Shown: piece by piece, positions 1 through 11,559 of the stretch
Layout: each line of letters begins with the position of its first letter
How positions within the stretch are numbered: the first letter of the stretch is position 1
DNA from: Neckera pumila
Lineage: Eukaryota; Streptophyta; Bryopsida; Hypnales; Neckeraceae
Direction: 5' to 3'
Length of the DNA stretch: 64,000 nt
Assembly: GCA_963969595.1 (NCBI GenBank)
Contig: OZ018418.1
Coordinates: forward strand, 11,351,001 to 11,415,000
Made by a program: the position numbers and the translations under genes
Notes under the pieces: generated by a model
Told to the model about the DNA's origin: nothing
The model's input: only the letters and a program-made list of their open reading frames with translations
The model's database searches: none

Positions 1-735
1 AAACAAAAATAGAAGCTGTAAATATTCTGCTCAAGAAGTTAAGATTCATGAGTGGAAACAATCCATGCAAACTTTTCCAAAATGGACCACGTAACTATGA
101 AAGAAGACCCCCGTCCAGTGGTTCAAAGAAACCTCATTCCATAAGTCCAATTCAAAATAGTACATGTTGGAGTTGAAACAAAAATGTAGAAGTTGTAAGT
201 AGTCCGCTCATGAAGTAAAGATTCATGAGCAGAAACAATCCATGTAACATTTACCAAAATGGACCACGTAACTATGAAATGGAACCTCTGTCCTATGGTT
301 CAAAGAAACCACATTCCATAAGTCCTATTCAAATTAATATCGTTGGGATGAAAAAAAAAATGTAGAAGTAGTAAATACTCCGCTCCTGAAGTTATGATTT
401 ATGAGCGGAATCAATCCATGCAACTTTTCCCAAAATGGACCACGTAACTATGAAATGGAGCCCCCATCTTGCGGTTTAAGGAAACCTCATTCCATAAGTC
501 CGATTCAAGATAGTACATATTGAGATGAAAAAAAAAAATAGAAGTCGTAAATATTTTGCTCGTGAAGTTAAAATCAATGAGCGGAATCAATCCTTGCAAC
601 TTATTCCAAAATGGACCACGTAACTAAAAAATGGGACCCCCATTGTGTGGTCCAAAGAAACCTCATTCTTTAAGTCCTATTTAAAATAGTACACGTTGGA
701 ATGAGAAAAGAAAAGAAGAAATTGTAAATATTCCG
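1..735. repeat. ~177-bp tandem satellite, four full units plus a partial
   Basis: Units begin near 1, 176, 351, 529 and 705 and share landmarks in order: an A-rich start followed by TAGAAG, GTAAATA.TCCGCTC, GAAGTTA.GATT.ATGAG, CCAAAATGGACCACGTAACTA, CCTCATTCCATAAGTCC. Units differ at many positions, so the array is old. The last unit is cut at about 744, where the neighbouring foldback-like element begins. No coding potential is seen. Confidence 0.85.
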
Positions 736-1024
736 CTTGTGAAGCAGGGCTGTCCGGACGCTCGGGCATCTGCGGCTGCGCCGGACGTCCAATGTCCAAC
801 TTCCGCTACCCTTCGGGCGTCCCGTGACATCTGAATTTTACATTTATAGAGTGAACGTTAAATTTTGGGCATCACCAACGGCCACCCGGCTCATTAGTCC
901 TAGTAATTTGCCCTCAATTGACGCCTCGTCCGCCACCCCATCTGACCCGACTGGCGGCCCGTCCGCTAGGCCGTCCGTCTTGATCGACGCCCCGTCCGCC
1001 TTCCATTTGCCAGTCCGTCCGCCA

Positions 1025-1520
1025 TTCGTCCGCTAATGTATATCTTATAATATACTATTGGAAAGGTATTGTCAAGAGCTTTCCAATGGTATATTATGCG
1101 TCCGATTTGGCCAAAAACTCCAACGGTGGGATCCTTCCAAAGATTGGGGTCCGCCAAGCCGTCCGCTAATTTATAGTCCGCCCAGCCGTCCGCCTATGTG
1201 CCTGTCCATCCGCCTATGTGCCCGTCCATCCGTTGTTATGTGCTTTATAGTATACCACTGAAAAGGTAGTGTCAAGAGCTTTCCAATGGTACATTATGTG
1301 TTCGCTTTTGCCACTAACTTCGGCTGTGGGACCCTTTCAACGATAGGGGTCCACTAAGCCGTCCGCCTATCTACCTAGCCGCCTAGCCGTCTATCTGTTA
1401 TTGTATGCTTCATAATATACCAATAGAAAACTATCATTGAGAGCTTTTCCAATGGTATATCATACGTCTAATTTGGACAAAAACTTCAACAAGGGGACCA
1501 TTCCAAAGTTTGGGTGCTAG
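1025..1520 (-). repeat. Left subterminal repeat block of the foldback element
   Basis: Three ~190-bp units contain a dyad (near 1047, 1250 and 1420), then a G-rich stretch resembling GGGACCCTTCCAAAGATTGGGGTCC and runs of CCGTCCGCC. They are the reverse complement of the units at 4735-5480, which makes this block one arm of a very large inverted repeat. Confidence 0.7.
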
Positions 1521-2851
1521 CCATTATTCTAATTCTTGTAATCTTCAACACTCTTGGAGTTCTTATCTTCACCTAAAAAGATCAAGTTGGTCATTATTCA
1601 AAAAACACAAGTGGCTCGCTTGCAATTGTATTATTAAAATCTTAGTATGCTTGATTAGTAAATATTACTAAGAGTCTAACCATATAGTTTTCCTTCTTTC
1701 AATTCAATCAATATTGTAATCTCCAAAATTGTAGATTGATTATGTAACTTTCTATAAAATGATTTGTATATGCACAATTTCTTATCGTTACTACCTTTCT
1801 TAGATTATAAATTTGTGGCATACATTTAAAATTCTCTTTATGTTAATGCCTTTGGTCATATTTAGTTGATATTTATAGTAGTATTGAAATTTTCTTGTGA
1901 ATTTAATAAAACTATTTTTTGTGATTATATCTAGTTGTAATCATTAAAGTACAATTGTTAGTTTCAAGGTACCTATACTACTAAGTGATATTGTGTAAAA
2001 TTAGGTGTGATGACATTAATACATGTTAAAACATATGCCGTAAAATTTTGAAAAAATCCACAATGCATATTCATTGCCTAAGGTAGAGTGAGTCCTTTAT
2101 TGTGGTGGATAATATATGGCCGGCATACCCACCCTTGATTCTTAGAATGATTCACAATCCAAAAAGTTGTAAACTAGTTTAGGACCAAGAATCACCCAAT
2201 ATTTCTAAGAGTCCTTATTACAAATCTAATGTCCTATCCGGAACTTTGAATAGATTCATAAGTTTCACTATAATAATATATTCTAAAATACAAGTATTCA
2301 TTATTTATTTAATTGATATTCAATGCCATCATATTTAGATCACAAGCATGCAAGCATTTTTCTTTGTTCAATGAAAATCTATTGATTTACTCCAATGAAA
2401 TCCATATTTCCCTTTGAAGCTCTAAAACGCAATTGTTTTGAAAAATCATTGAATATTACATAATATACATGTTTGGTCTTGAAAAGATTAACGAGCTCAC
2501 GTGGACATGGGTGATTATTCATTTCTCCAATATAGCACCATCTAAGAAAATTATAAACTTGCTTGTATAGTTGTAATTTAATAATACTAATCCCTTGAAT
2601 TTGGCATGCACCCTAAGGCCTAAGTTCAAATCCTCTTCAAATCAGGATTGCACGTTTCACACTTTCGCATTTGCATATTACAACAATATGAATTAATGAT
2701 ATCATTTATAATGTAGAAGTACATAAATGAGGTCCATAATTGTCGTATATGAGGGGTCATCATATTTGAGATCAATCACCTTCTTGACTACCGAAGTACC
2801 AATATTTTTGGTATGGGATACATTGTTGATGGTTTGTAAATTAAGATGCAA

Positions 2852-2864
2852 ATATATATATGTG

Positions 2865-2960
<96 letters not shown>
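2852..2960. repeat. (TA)n microsatellite
   Basis: About 100 bp of almost pure TA dinucleotide with a TGTGTATG interruption near its start. The long YIYIYI reading frames on both strands here are artefacts of this repeat. Confidence 0.97.
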
Positions 2961-2963
<3 letters not shown>

Positions 2964-3385
2964 GATATAGGAAAATAACATTAATTACTTTGTCGTGTGA
3001 ATGCAATATTTATTCTTGAGCTACATTAAACTATGTACATTAGATTTCATTGAAGTGCTTAAAGCATTTTAGTAGCATCTTCTAATAGAATAATAAGTTA
3101 ATACAATTGCTTATACTATGTATACTTTGGTGTTTCAGACTATCAATGTATTTTACAATAAAACTTAAGAGAATACTTGAAGTTATAGTTGCATGTTCCA
3201 CATTGTACATTGGCACATAATAATTGATAAAGAAAACAAGGACCACATTGAAAACATAAATGAATAAGTTTGTGAGGTTTATATGTAGTATATTTTGATA
3301 ATGACATTTAAAAAGGATTGAAGGTCAAACATATTCCGCACATTGCGCCAATGTTTTTGGTCACTATTGTAAGATTCAAAATTTT

Positions 3386-3436
3386 GGATTTAGGATATAG
3401 GGTTTAGGGTATAGAGTTTAAGGTATAGGATTTAGA
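3386..3436 (+). repeat. Degenerate telomere-like TTTAGGG string
   Basis: Imperfect copies of TTTAGG and TATAGGG occur in tandem. It is interstitial and too degenerate to be a telomere. It is mildly informative because TTTAGGG is the common plant telomere unit. Confidence 0.5.
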
Positions 3437-3738
3437 TTGTACACAAAATAGTGAAATTAGGTAATCTCATACCAATTTCTTGACAATCCACACTATAGAA
3501 ATATTCATAGCTTTTGTGCAATGATGCATTCAATTTAAAGCCATGTATATGGCATAGATTTGTGTACCAGTTCAAGATTTAGTTCAGAGAGTGGCATGCA
3601 CCTCCATATGGAACAAGCATTGATCAATGAGGTAAATTATCTCAGATAAGGCAACCTAATTAACAAGGCAACCTAGTTTCACTATTTTGTGTAGGTTTTA
3701 ATTTGTTGAAAAATAAATTCAAGGACCCTTTCTTGCAT

Positions 3739-4642
3739 ACATTAACCCCTAAAGGACCATTTGTCCCCTTACTATCTAAAATTTTAATAATATTTTTTTG
3801 GAATTTTTTGAAGTTGTGTATTTTTGCGAGAGCTTTGTGAATATATATTTTTTAATTTAATTGATGCCCGGAAGCAAAAGTTATGGCACAATAAGCAAAA
3901 TTGGAGTTCGGCGGGCAGCACAAAAAAAATCACAAAAAGTGAAAGTAAGTTTTTTTCAAATTTTTTCTCAAAGATTATATTTTTGTCTAAATGTGAAGCT
4001 TTGTTTCATTCAATTTGGACTAGTAATGAGAAAGTTATGGACAATCTTTGTTTCTTGGGCAATTTAAGCATCTTCTTGAAAAAATAACTTATAGAATTTG
4101 TTTTTCAATGCAATTTTTAGAATTTTTCACAAAAAATTATTAGACAAGGTTAGATTTTCTTGCTAGAACAATCTCACCGCTGGGATTATTGTGATTCAAT
4201 TCCATCAAAAAGCTATTAATAATTTAGTTATTTCATCAATCTTGAACCCATTTCTACTTAACAATTTTTTAATGAGTGAAAATTAAATGCTTTTTATCTT
4301 GAATTTTTTTAAGAGATTCTTGACTCAATTGCTTAACATAGAAAAATAGAAAATCAAAGTCTATAGTGCAAAAAATTTGAACTAAAAAGATTCAAAGCCA
4401 AAAAATCTAGTCAAGCAAGGTGCAAAAAACTTGTATTCTTCACTTTAAATGCATATATCTTGCAATCTACATGGTGAAAGTTTCTAAAATTTCTACATGT
4501 TCATATACTAGTTAAGTATAAGATCTTACGATTGAATATGCAAGGAAAACAACTTTTAAAGCTCTTTTCTCTTTGCAATAGAAATGACAATTTGGAGTGG
4601 TTTTTGATAGGAAAAACACCTTGGTTCTTTAGGGGTTAATGT
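3739..4642. mobile_element. 904-bp MITE-like element, 20-bp TIRs, TGCAT target duplication
   Basis: The left end ACATTAACCCCTAAAGGACC (3739-3758) is matched on the other strand by the right end at 4623-4642 with one mismatch. TGCAT sits directly outside both ends (3734-3738 and 4643-4647), as expected of a target-site duplication. The interior is AT-rich and has no convincing open frame, so it is non-autonomous. A diverged copy lies at about 38435-39130. The superfamily is unclear: five base pairs is not the usual duplication for hAT (8), Mutator (9) or Harbinger (3). Confidence 0.75.
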
Positions 4643-4734
4643 TGCATTGGATGCTTGTAGCATTGAATAGCGATCTCTGGAAGCAAATATATGCTTTTTA
4701 GAATCCAATGTTTTAGTTGAAGCAGACAGTTGGG

Positions 4735-5480
4735 TGGACAAGCAAGTAGTCGTTGAGCGGACGAGGCGGACGGCTGGCAGACGGCTAGTAGACTCCAATC
4801 TTTGAAAAGGTCCCACCGTCGGAGTTTTGGGCCAAATCGGACGCATAATATACCATTGGAAGCTCTTGACAATACCTTTTCAAAGGTATATTATAAGCAC
4901 ATAACAACGGACGGACAAGCACACAGGCGGACGGCTAGTCGGACGGCTGGGCGGACTACAAATTGGTGGACGGCTTGGCGGACCCCAATCTTTGGAAGGA
5001 TCCCACCGTTGGAGTTTTTACCCAAATCGGACGCAAATATACGATTGGAAAGCTCTTGACAATACCTTTCCAATGGCATATTATGAAGCACATAACAGCG
5101 GACGGACGAGCACACAGGCGGACGGCTAGTCGGACGGCTGAGCGGACTACAAATTGGTGGACGGCTTAGCGGACCCCAATCTTTGGAAGGATTCCACCGT
5201 TGGCGTTTTGGGCCAAAGTAGACGCAAAATATACCATTGAAAAGCTCTTGACAATACCTTTCTAATGGTATATTATAAAGCACATATTAACGGACGAATA
5301 AGCATATAGGCGGACGGCTAGTCGGACTACAAATTGGAGGACGGCTTGGCAGACCCCAATCTTTGGAAGGATCCCACCGTTGGAGTTTTTGGCCAAATTG
5401 GACGCATAATATACCATTGGAAAGCTCTTGACAGTACCTTTCCAATAGTATATTATAAGATATACAACAGCGGACGGCCT
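4735..5480 (+). repeat. Right subterminal repeat block of the foldback element
   Basis: Four units with dyads near 4848, 5036, 5230 and 5408 are separated by GGCGGACGGCT-type stretches. They are in opposite orientation to the block at 1025-1520. The open frames over this block are a by-product of the GC-rich repeats and are not treated as genes. Confidence 0.7.
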
Positions 5481-5634
5481 GGCGAACGGCTCGGCGGACG
5501 GGGTGACTGTATACCGTCGTCCACTTCAGTAAGCCGTCCGCCCGTTAAAATTATCCGACGGCTATCGCAACGTCTAGACGTCCGAACGTCCGGACATCCC
5601 AAAAATGGACGTAATTTTATTTAGGATGTAGCAT

Positions 5635-6215
5635 CTCGTCAACCCTGGATGGTAGAGATGGAAAAGATACGGGGTGAGCGCGGTAGCATTCTCGGAAGTT
5701 GCGCACGCGACTAACTTGGAGACTACGTCCGTGATTAGTCTACCCTAGTTCACTGGCCGGCCTTCCATTGCTCCAAATATGGTGCTTGCTACTGTCGCCG
5801 TTACTTGGATGGGCTTCTTCGGATACAGAATTGTAATAAGGAACTCTAGAATCCGGCTATGCCTATCCTCGATACAGTCATGAATATTGTATCCCTCCTT
5901 ACTATGCGCCGGAGCCTGGAACTTACTCTGCCTGGTCCTATTATTCCGGGCAGCTAAACCGAAACCAATTTTCTGAAACGAGTACACTTCTGCCCAGATG
6001 TCCTTCGTCCAGAGTTTGGGCTGGCCTCTCACAGTCAGCTGGTACTAATTTGGAACTCCTACTACGAGTTCCACAATGATCTTGTCATTCTTCCAACTCC
6101 AAGGGCGTTGCAACAATCCGGCGCATCCTATCGTCTCTGAGTCCTCCTCTAAGTGCTTCCGGACTTCCGGATCCTTAGAAATCGCCGGAGACATCATCCA
6201 GGCCGGTCCTGCCAT
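5635..6215 (-). pseudogene. Retroelement gag-like ORF fragment, two in-frame stops
   Basis: Reading from an ATG at 6215 (MAGPAWMM...), one frame runs about 190 codons and is broken by TAG at 6045-6047 and again near 5745, where the second sits where a Trp codon would fit. Segments such as PWSWKNDKIIVELVVGVP, RGQPKLWTKDIWAEVY and LTPYLFHLYHPG resemble the gag-like region of plant LTR-type elements; this is recognition by eye. The frame runs to the edge of the foldback element at ~5600 and ends there, so the rest (protease, reverse transcriptase, integrase) is missing. Upstream (higher coordinates) lies an LTR-like leader. Base composition is more GC-rich than the neighbours. Confidence 0.45.
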
Positions 6216-6538
6216 AATTTATCAACTGGCTAATGCGGTGCAATCGGCACCGACCTCACTGATCTCTCCCTAGCGTGGTCCTAAGTCACCACACTTTCAC
6301 TCTCTAAGTACACACCACAAGTACAAGAAGAAAGAGATAGAAGAAATGAAAACTGCGCCCTTAAGTACCCGACATTCGGTCGACAGTTCCCTAGGGGAAT
6401 GGCTATAAGACCATTCCCGTAATGGTGCCCTAGGAGGTCTAGGCTGGAAGGCTACCAGTCGTACGCTTTCCGGATCCGTCTTCCGTCCTACGGCTTCCGT
6501 CTTAACCGGAATATTTATCCGATTTAGGAATTATAACA
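6216..6538 (-). other. Possible solo or truncated LTR/leader upstream of the gag-like fragment
   Basis: On the minus strand this starts TGTTATAATTCC, contains pyrimidine-rich stretches (TTTCTTCTATCTCTTTCTTC) and leads into the gag-like ORF. The TG start is typical of an LTR, but no partner LTR was found in the window, so this is tentative. Confidence 0.3.
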
Positions 6539-6539
6539 A

Positions 6540-8072
6540 TCCAGGTATCAACTATTTCTAATTTTTTTCTAGCTGACCTGGATTCTTGGACACTAATAAC
6601 AAATTCAAAAAAAATTAGACTATACTAACCCAATTTTCTCCTATTTTCTATCTACTGGAGTTTTGTATTCCCATAGTTAGGGACTTTTGAAGTTTCAATA
6701 TGGACTTTGGCAAACAGTAAATGTAATTTTGTTTAGGGATTTTTTATGAAGAGGAAGAATATATTATTGAAATATCAACTTACCATATGTTGTATTTTAG
6801 GTTCAGAGTCCTAGAATTAATTTCCTTTCAAGTAGAAACATTTGTAGAAGTGTAGTTATAGACTTTAAAGGGTCTAGTTTCAGCCTTTTCTTCCAAAGTC
6901 CATATAAGGGTCAAAAAAAGGTCTTCTTCCAAATTTGGTTGGAGAACCTCGCATGAGAGGGAAATCTCCAGGTAGGCGTGATGTTGAAAATAGAAATTGC
7001 AATGTTTAAGCAGAGTTTTCCAAAGTGGGCAGGCAGGGTAGGATAACGTCACCAGTCCGTTTGATGAATTCCATTTGTTAGGGTTAGGGTTGTTGTGGAG
7101 GAACAATCCCACAACGGCTCCTATGAACACTTGTATCTTTGGCGATGGAGTTCTAGTCGTGTGCGCAACATAGGCTTTATTCGTTGAAATGAGACAATCT
7201 GCACATTTTGAGACTTCAACTCTAAACTTGTTATAGTGATTTATTGTCGAGTCGACAACAAGATGAGACTACAACCTCTGGGCAATCAGAGTTTTTTATA
7301 TATATTAATATTCTATAGCCTCAACTTACCAAATAGTCTTAAAATTGAACAATTATAAAGTTTTATCTTCGAATCAAAGATAAAAATGAGAATGCAAATA
7401 GTCTCAATATAACGAATTTGGCCATAACGTGTGTTCACATATCCTATTGTGACTGCTCCATGCTATGGCAAATTCAGCCTGGAAAGTGTTAATTTAGGGT
7501 ACAAATCACTCCTATTGTTGCTTGAGATTATTTTATCTTTTTTTAGGGTTCATTGTTTTAAGTCATTGCTGTCGGTCCATCAATGCTTTGGTGATTGCAT
7601 ATTGAGTCTGTTCCTCCGTGCACTGGTTGTTTAGTGTAGGAGTGTCTAGCGGTTTTGCTTTACTGCCCTTCTCAATGTAGAGGGTTTATAGTTTTAGGGT
7701 TAGGTGGTCCTAGGGTTAGTGCTTTTGGTGATTGTAGATTGAGTTTTTGTCTTTGGTGCACTCGTCTTGTAAGGTGTTCGTTTCAGGGTATAGCTGACTT
7801 CCTATCCGCGTGAGAATGTGTTGGCCAACGCTATTCTTGTCAGTGGTTTAGGGTTTGCCAATACAATTGTGTTCCTGGTTGCATTGGGACTTTGAAATGT
7901 TAGATTTAGAGTTTAGATGTCCAACGTTCTTGCTTGAGGGTGGATAGCAATCTATAGGGTTTATAGGGTATGTCACTCGGTCTTTGGTCACCATCAAAAT
8001 CTGTAGGTTTAATCGGATTAGGGTAGGCCGAGATTTTATTCTTTGGGCAGCATTTGTATTGTTTTGGAAGGA
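6540..8072. other. No gene seen
   Basis: Only short open frames without motifs. Several interstitial TAGGGTTTAG-like words occur between about 7080 and 7980. Confidence 0.4.
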
Positions 8073-8866
8073 ATGGGGAGTGCCAAAGCAGTCACAAGAA
8101 GAAGTGGGATCATACGTCCTGGTCCCGACAAAAGGGTTCATAGAGAGAGGGAGCAAGAACGGCAACAAGAGTGTAGAAATAGAAAAAGGATTGCGGCAGC
8201 ATTGCAAAAACAGATTGTTGAGGAAGAGATTAGGGAGAGGTAGAACTCTTCTGCAACTGGGGCAAGATTGAATCAAAGACGTGTTCGTCATGATGCAAAA
8301 GTCATCATTGATGTCGTGTCTTCCACTTTGAATAAATCTGTAGACTTAGTGCACCAAGAAGCCGTTTCGCAGGCCGTGTGGTCAAATGGACTTGTAGCCA
8401 TTGTTTTGCCAAAATCTCAGAGGCTTGTAGCTTAGCTTCAAGCTCAGAAGGAAATTATAGCTGGTTTGATGCAGTCACTGTCAGAGGTAAAGAACGCAAG
8501 ATGTAGGGCCGACCTTGTGACAAAGCATGCAATCTTGTGACAAAGCATGCGATCTTGACAGCAGCAGTCAGCTCAAGCGCTTCCACATCGAAGAGACAGA
8601 AGGTGCGTTTGTTGGGAATTCACCCTTGCAACGTACGATCGGCAATGCAACGATGGAGTTCAATGGAGAGCACATAGCAGATTGTGTGGGCACTCTCAGT
8701 GAGAAAAATGAGAATAGATGCTACCAGCGACTCTATGAAGGCAGCAATGATCGCCTGGTGGGTTGCTGAAACTCGGGCAAGTCCAAATCGCAAAGAAGTT
8801 GTGAAGCATTGGATGGCCCCCGGTGTTCGAGAGAGACACCACTGCCATTACTTGCTTGAATCAGGG
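8073..8866 (+). pseudogene. N-terminal part of a decayed transposon protein
   Basis: One frame starts with an ATG at 8073 (MGSAKAVTRRSG) and runs through a highly charged, coiled-coil-like stretch to a helical segment with AAMIAWWVAETRASPNRKEVV. It is broken by TAG near 8241, another TAG near 8432, a ~19-bp tandem duplication near 8515-8552 (GTGACAAAGCATGC repeated) that shifts the frame, and TAG near 8678. I read it as the first exon of the same gene as the fragment at 9772-11547, because N-terminal helical regions of this kind precede the Cys-rich and catalytic parts in this transposase group. The link is inference. Confidence 0.45.
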
Positions 8867-9771
8867 GTTTGTTTTTCAAAGTGCATGTAAACCTATTTGT
8901 TTGCCACTATGTTGAATTCCGTAGACTTGTAATTTCAGGAGAAATTTTGGGTGTATAGGTACAATTGCTTGGAAGTATCAGGGAATTAGAGATGGCTTAG
9001 AGTCTACACAAAATCATACCAAAATGGTTGTAGGAACTTGGGAGCTATAGTTAGGATTGAGGAAAAAGAACAAGGAGTTAGATCTGCTGTAGGGTTTAGA
9101 CGGAATCATAAGGAGAACGTCATGACATTGTAATGGAGTCCTCTTGATTTCTAAAGTTATTTGGTAGCACATATGTATCTTAGGGGTGAAGCATGAACTC
9201 GTATGTATTTTAGGGGTCCGTCATGAATTTGTATTCAGGATTGGGTAGGGGAAGTGAAAGTGATGGAGTTTGTCCATAGGCATAGAGGGTATTACAATCT
9301 TGCATGCATAGCAATGGAATCTTGTTGATTTAGGAAGTCACAATGTATTATGAATGTATTGTAGGGACAATAGTGAACTTGTATGTTGTTTAGGTTGGTT
9401 CATATTGATTTAAGGTGCATGCCATGGTCTTCATGTATTTTACGAACAAAATTTCAACTTCTAGAGAAAAATGTTGAAACCGTAGTAGCTAAAGGTACGT
9501 GCTAAAACTGGCTAAGTACTTGCATGGGCTATATTAACTCAGTGGGATGTCGAGATGCAGTATGAGTGACTATGATTGGATGGGTTTAGGATTTAGGCAC
9601 TCAAAATTCATCAACAATAGCGTGTGCTGTTTGTCTGGTAGATGGAGTTCTACTTACAATTCAATACAGCAAATCCAAGGGTAATTATAGGCAAGCGCAT
9701 GTTTGATTTCCTTTCAACCCTGGTTTGTCAAGAAACTAAAAGAATGAAATGTTTGTTGTTGTATATATCAC
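8867..9771. other. Probable intron or spacer between the two transposase fragments
   Basis: Low coding potential with many stops in all frames and no recognised repeat. Confidence 0.3.
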
Positions 9772-11547
9772 ATGGAGATGGAAGAGTTGAAGGTGGCTTT
9801 TAATTACATGAGAGTGAAGGCTGGGTTGCATCCTCTTGAGGGTTGTTTCTGTGATTATGAGGACATCCACCAATTTACAGCTGAGGGGCACTACTGTGCT
9901 AGTGTGTGCAATTTTTCTGGAGTGACAGCCATGTTTGAGGCCATACTGTGCCTTAAAAATGATGACAGCGAGTGGCATGCAAGGGAATGCGTTTTTAGAG
10001 AGTGTGTTAATTGTGGTGTAGATTTTTTATCCATCTGCCCAATGGAAGAGGAAGGATCAAATGCTGAACTTGTGAAGTGGAGGCATTTCTTGCTTGAGAA
10101 TATTACTACTAAGAAAGGACTAGTGAGAAAGACGTTGCAACTGGTTTATAAGGAAACAACCTCAAATGAGCTGGTAAGCTATCTGAAACCAAAGCTGCAA
10201 GCATTTGCACGCCACACTTTTGTGGCAAAATGGAAAGATGACTAGTTTAAGACATGCCTTGCCAATTTCTCGGCTGATAACATGATTTCTGTCATAGATT
10301 TTGCTGAAAACTATTCCTTTGAGGTCCCGAGTGAAGTTTTGTCCATGCATTGTTATAGTTATCAAGTGAGTATTCTTGTGCACATTTCTTGGGTCAGAAA
10401 TCTACAACTTGATCTTGAAGACGAGACTAATTGGAATATCATGCAGTATCACTTCTACATCAGTGATGATAAAAAACATGACAGCTATTTTGTGCAGCAC
10501 TATCTACAAATGCATTGGGACTCAGTTTTGGAGGGAGACTTTACTCCAATAAATCAGTGGATATGGAGCGACGGATGTTCTGGGCAATTCAAAAGCCAAA
10601 TTCCCTGGTCCTTTGTCAATCAATATCCAGAGATTATTAACGGCTGCAATTGTGTTTGGTCGTTCTTCAGGTTTGGTCATGGAAAAAGACCTCATGATGG
10701 CGCAGGGGCTGTATTGAAGCGGTACTAGCACAATGCTCAACTTGATGTGCGCGGCCCTAAACTAGAGGATGCCAAGATTGTAGTGCGGTTCTTGCGGGAG
10801 AAGTTGAGCGTGAGGCCCAAATCTTGCTACTCAGGTGAAAGAACACCGGTACAACAAACGTTTTGGCACATCCTAGAAGAGGATGTTGTCAGAGAGACCG
10901 AGTACAACTGAGAACCCATTAAGGGATGCCGAGATGTGCATCAAATTTGGTCTGTGGGTAAGTTGGATGTGCATAAGCTCCTGAAAAGAAGTTTGGCATG
11001 CTTTTCCCCTCCTTGTATTGAGTCAAATTGGGAGGCTTGTGAAAATTTGGCCTGGACTGGGTCATGGGAAGTAGAAATTCTAGTTGTCCATCAGCCTGGC
11101 TATATTTGAGGGGTCATTAGTGCTGAATTTGATGAGGAAAATTGGGACAAGTTTGGCATCAATGGTGCATATTTTGGGTCCTTACTTCAATTAGGGGACA
11201 ATTTTGCTATTTTGGCTGCTGCTGATAACAAGGAAAATGTTAATTTTCATATGCTTGTCTATACTAGAAAGATGTTTATCTATATTGAGCCATTTGAATG
11301 CAAGTGGGGCGAGTCCTTTGCCGTTGGTGACAAGGTAATCAAAGGAAGGTACTATCAAAGGTATGGATCTGGGACTTAGTCCTATGTTTTTTTGAGAAAA
11401 TCGCATTTGGCTCATTACAATGTTGAGTACATTAGAGCTATAAAGTTCCCCATGCTTCAATGTAACCACCGTGTTTCTGGAAATGACGTTGTTTACAAGT
11501 TGCCTGTCATAGTTGAGCAAGCAATTGATAAATATGCACAATTGTGA
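9772..11547 (+). pseudogene. DDE-type transposase-like gene (SDGC..QFK / HGK..DGAGA family), decayed
   Basis: A single reading frame of about 590 codons is interrupted by stops near 10243 (after KWKDD), 10726, 10909, 11108 and 11377. The first ~100 codons are Cys-rich (CFCDYEDIH, CASVCNF, CVFRECVNCGVDFLSIC), suggesting a zinc-binding region. About codons 260-310 hold WIWSDGCSGQFKSQ and then FGHGKRPHDGAGAVLKR, a motif pair found in transposase-derived proteins of many eukaryotes. The C-terminal ~110 codons form a small conserved-looking domain. The family name is not certain to me. No terminal inverted repeats were located. The number of nonsense codons makes an active gene very unlikely. Confidence 0.6.
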
Positions 11548-11559
11548 ATAGGGTTCAGC

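Larger units (their letters stand above)
1540..3738. other. AT-rich interior of the foldback element, no gene seen
   Basis: This stretch has only short open frames without recognisable motifs. It contains the TA microsatellite and a degenerate TTTAGGG-like string, listed separately. Confidence 0.5.
745..5600. mobile_element. Foldback-like DNA element with repeat-built inverted ends
   Basis: The left end reads CAGGGCTGTCCGGACGCTCG. The right end, read on the opposite strand from about 5600, starts GGGATGTCCGGACGTTCGG, so the ends form imperfect terminal inverted repeats of roughly 30 bp. Inside each end are ~190-200-bp repeats rich in GTCCGCC/GGCGGAC, about three on the left (to ~1520) and four on the right (from ~4735), in opposite orientation. 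Every repeat holds a dyad, TACCATTGGAAAG ... CTTTCCAATGGTA. This resembles foldback (FB) elements, whose long inverted ends are built of tandem subrepeats. No transposase was found inside; the interior is AT-rich with a nested MITE and microsatellite. I could not find a clean target duplication, so the exact ends are uncertain. Confidence 0.6.

Noticed and set aside
2727..3006. Open frames on both strands rich in Tyr-Ile
   Set aside because: Translation of the TA microsatellite; no gene.
3386..3436. Telomere remnant
   Set aside because: Only a few degenerate TTTAGGG-like units, interstitial.
4556..5624. Several overlapping frames with PSVRP/RRTAS-like repeats
   Set aside because: They follow the GC-rich inverted subrepeats of the foldback element and repeat with the same period.
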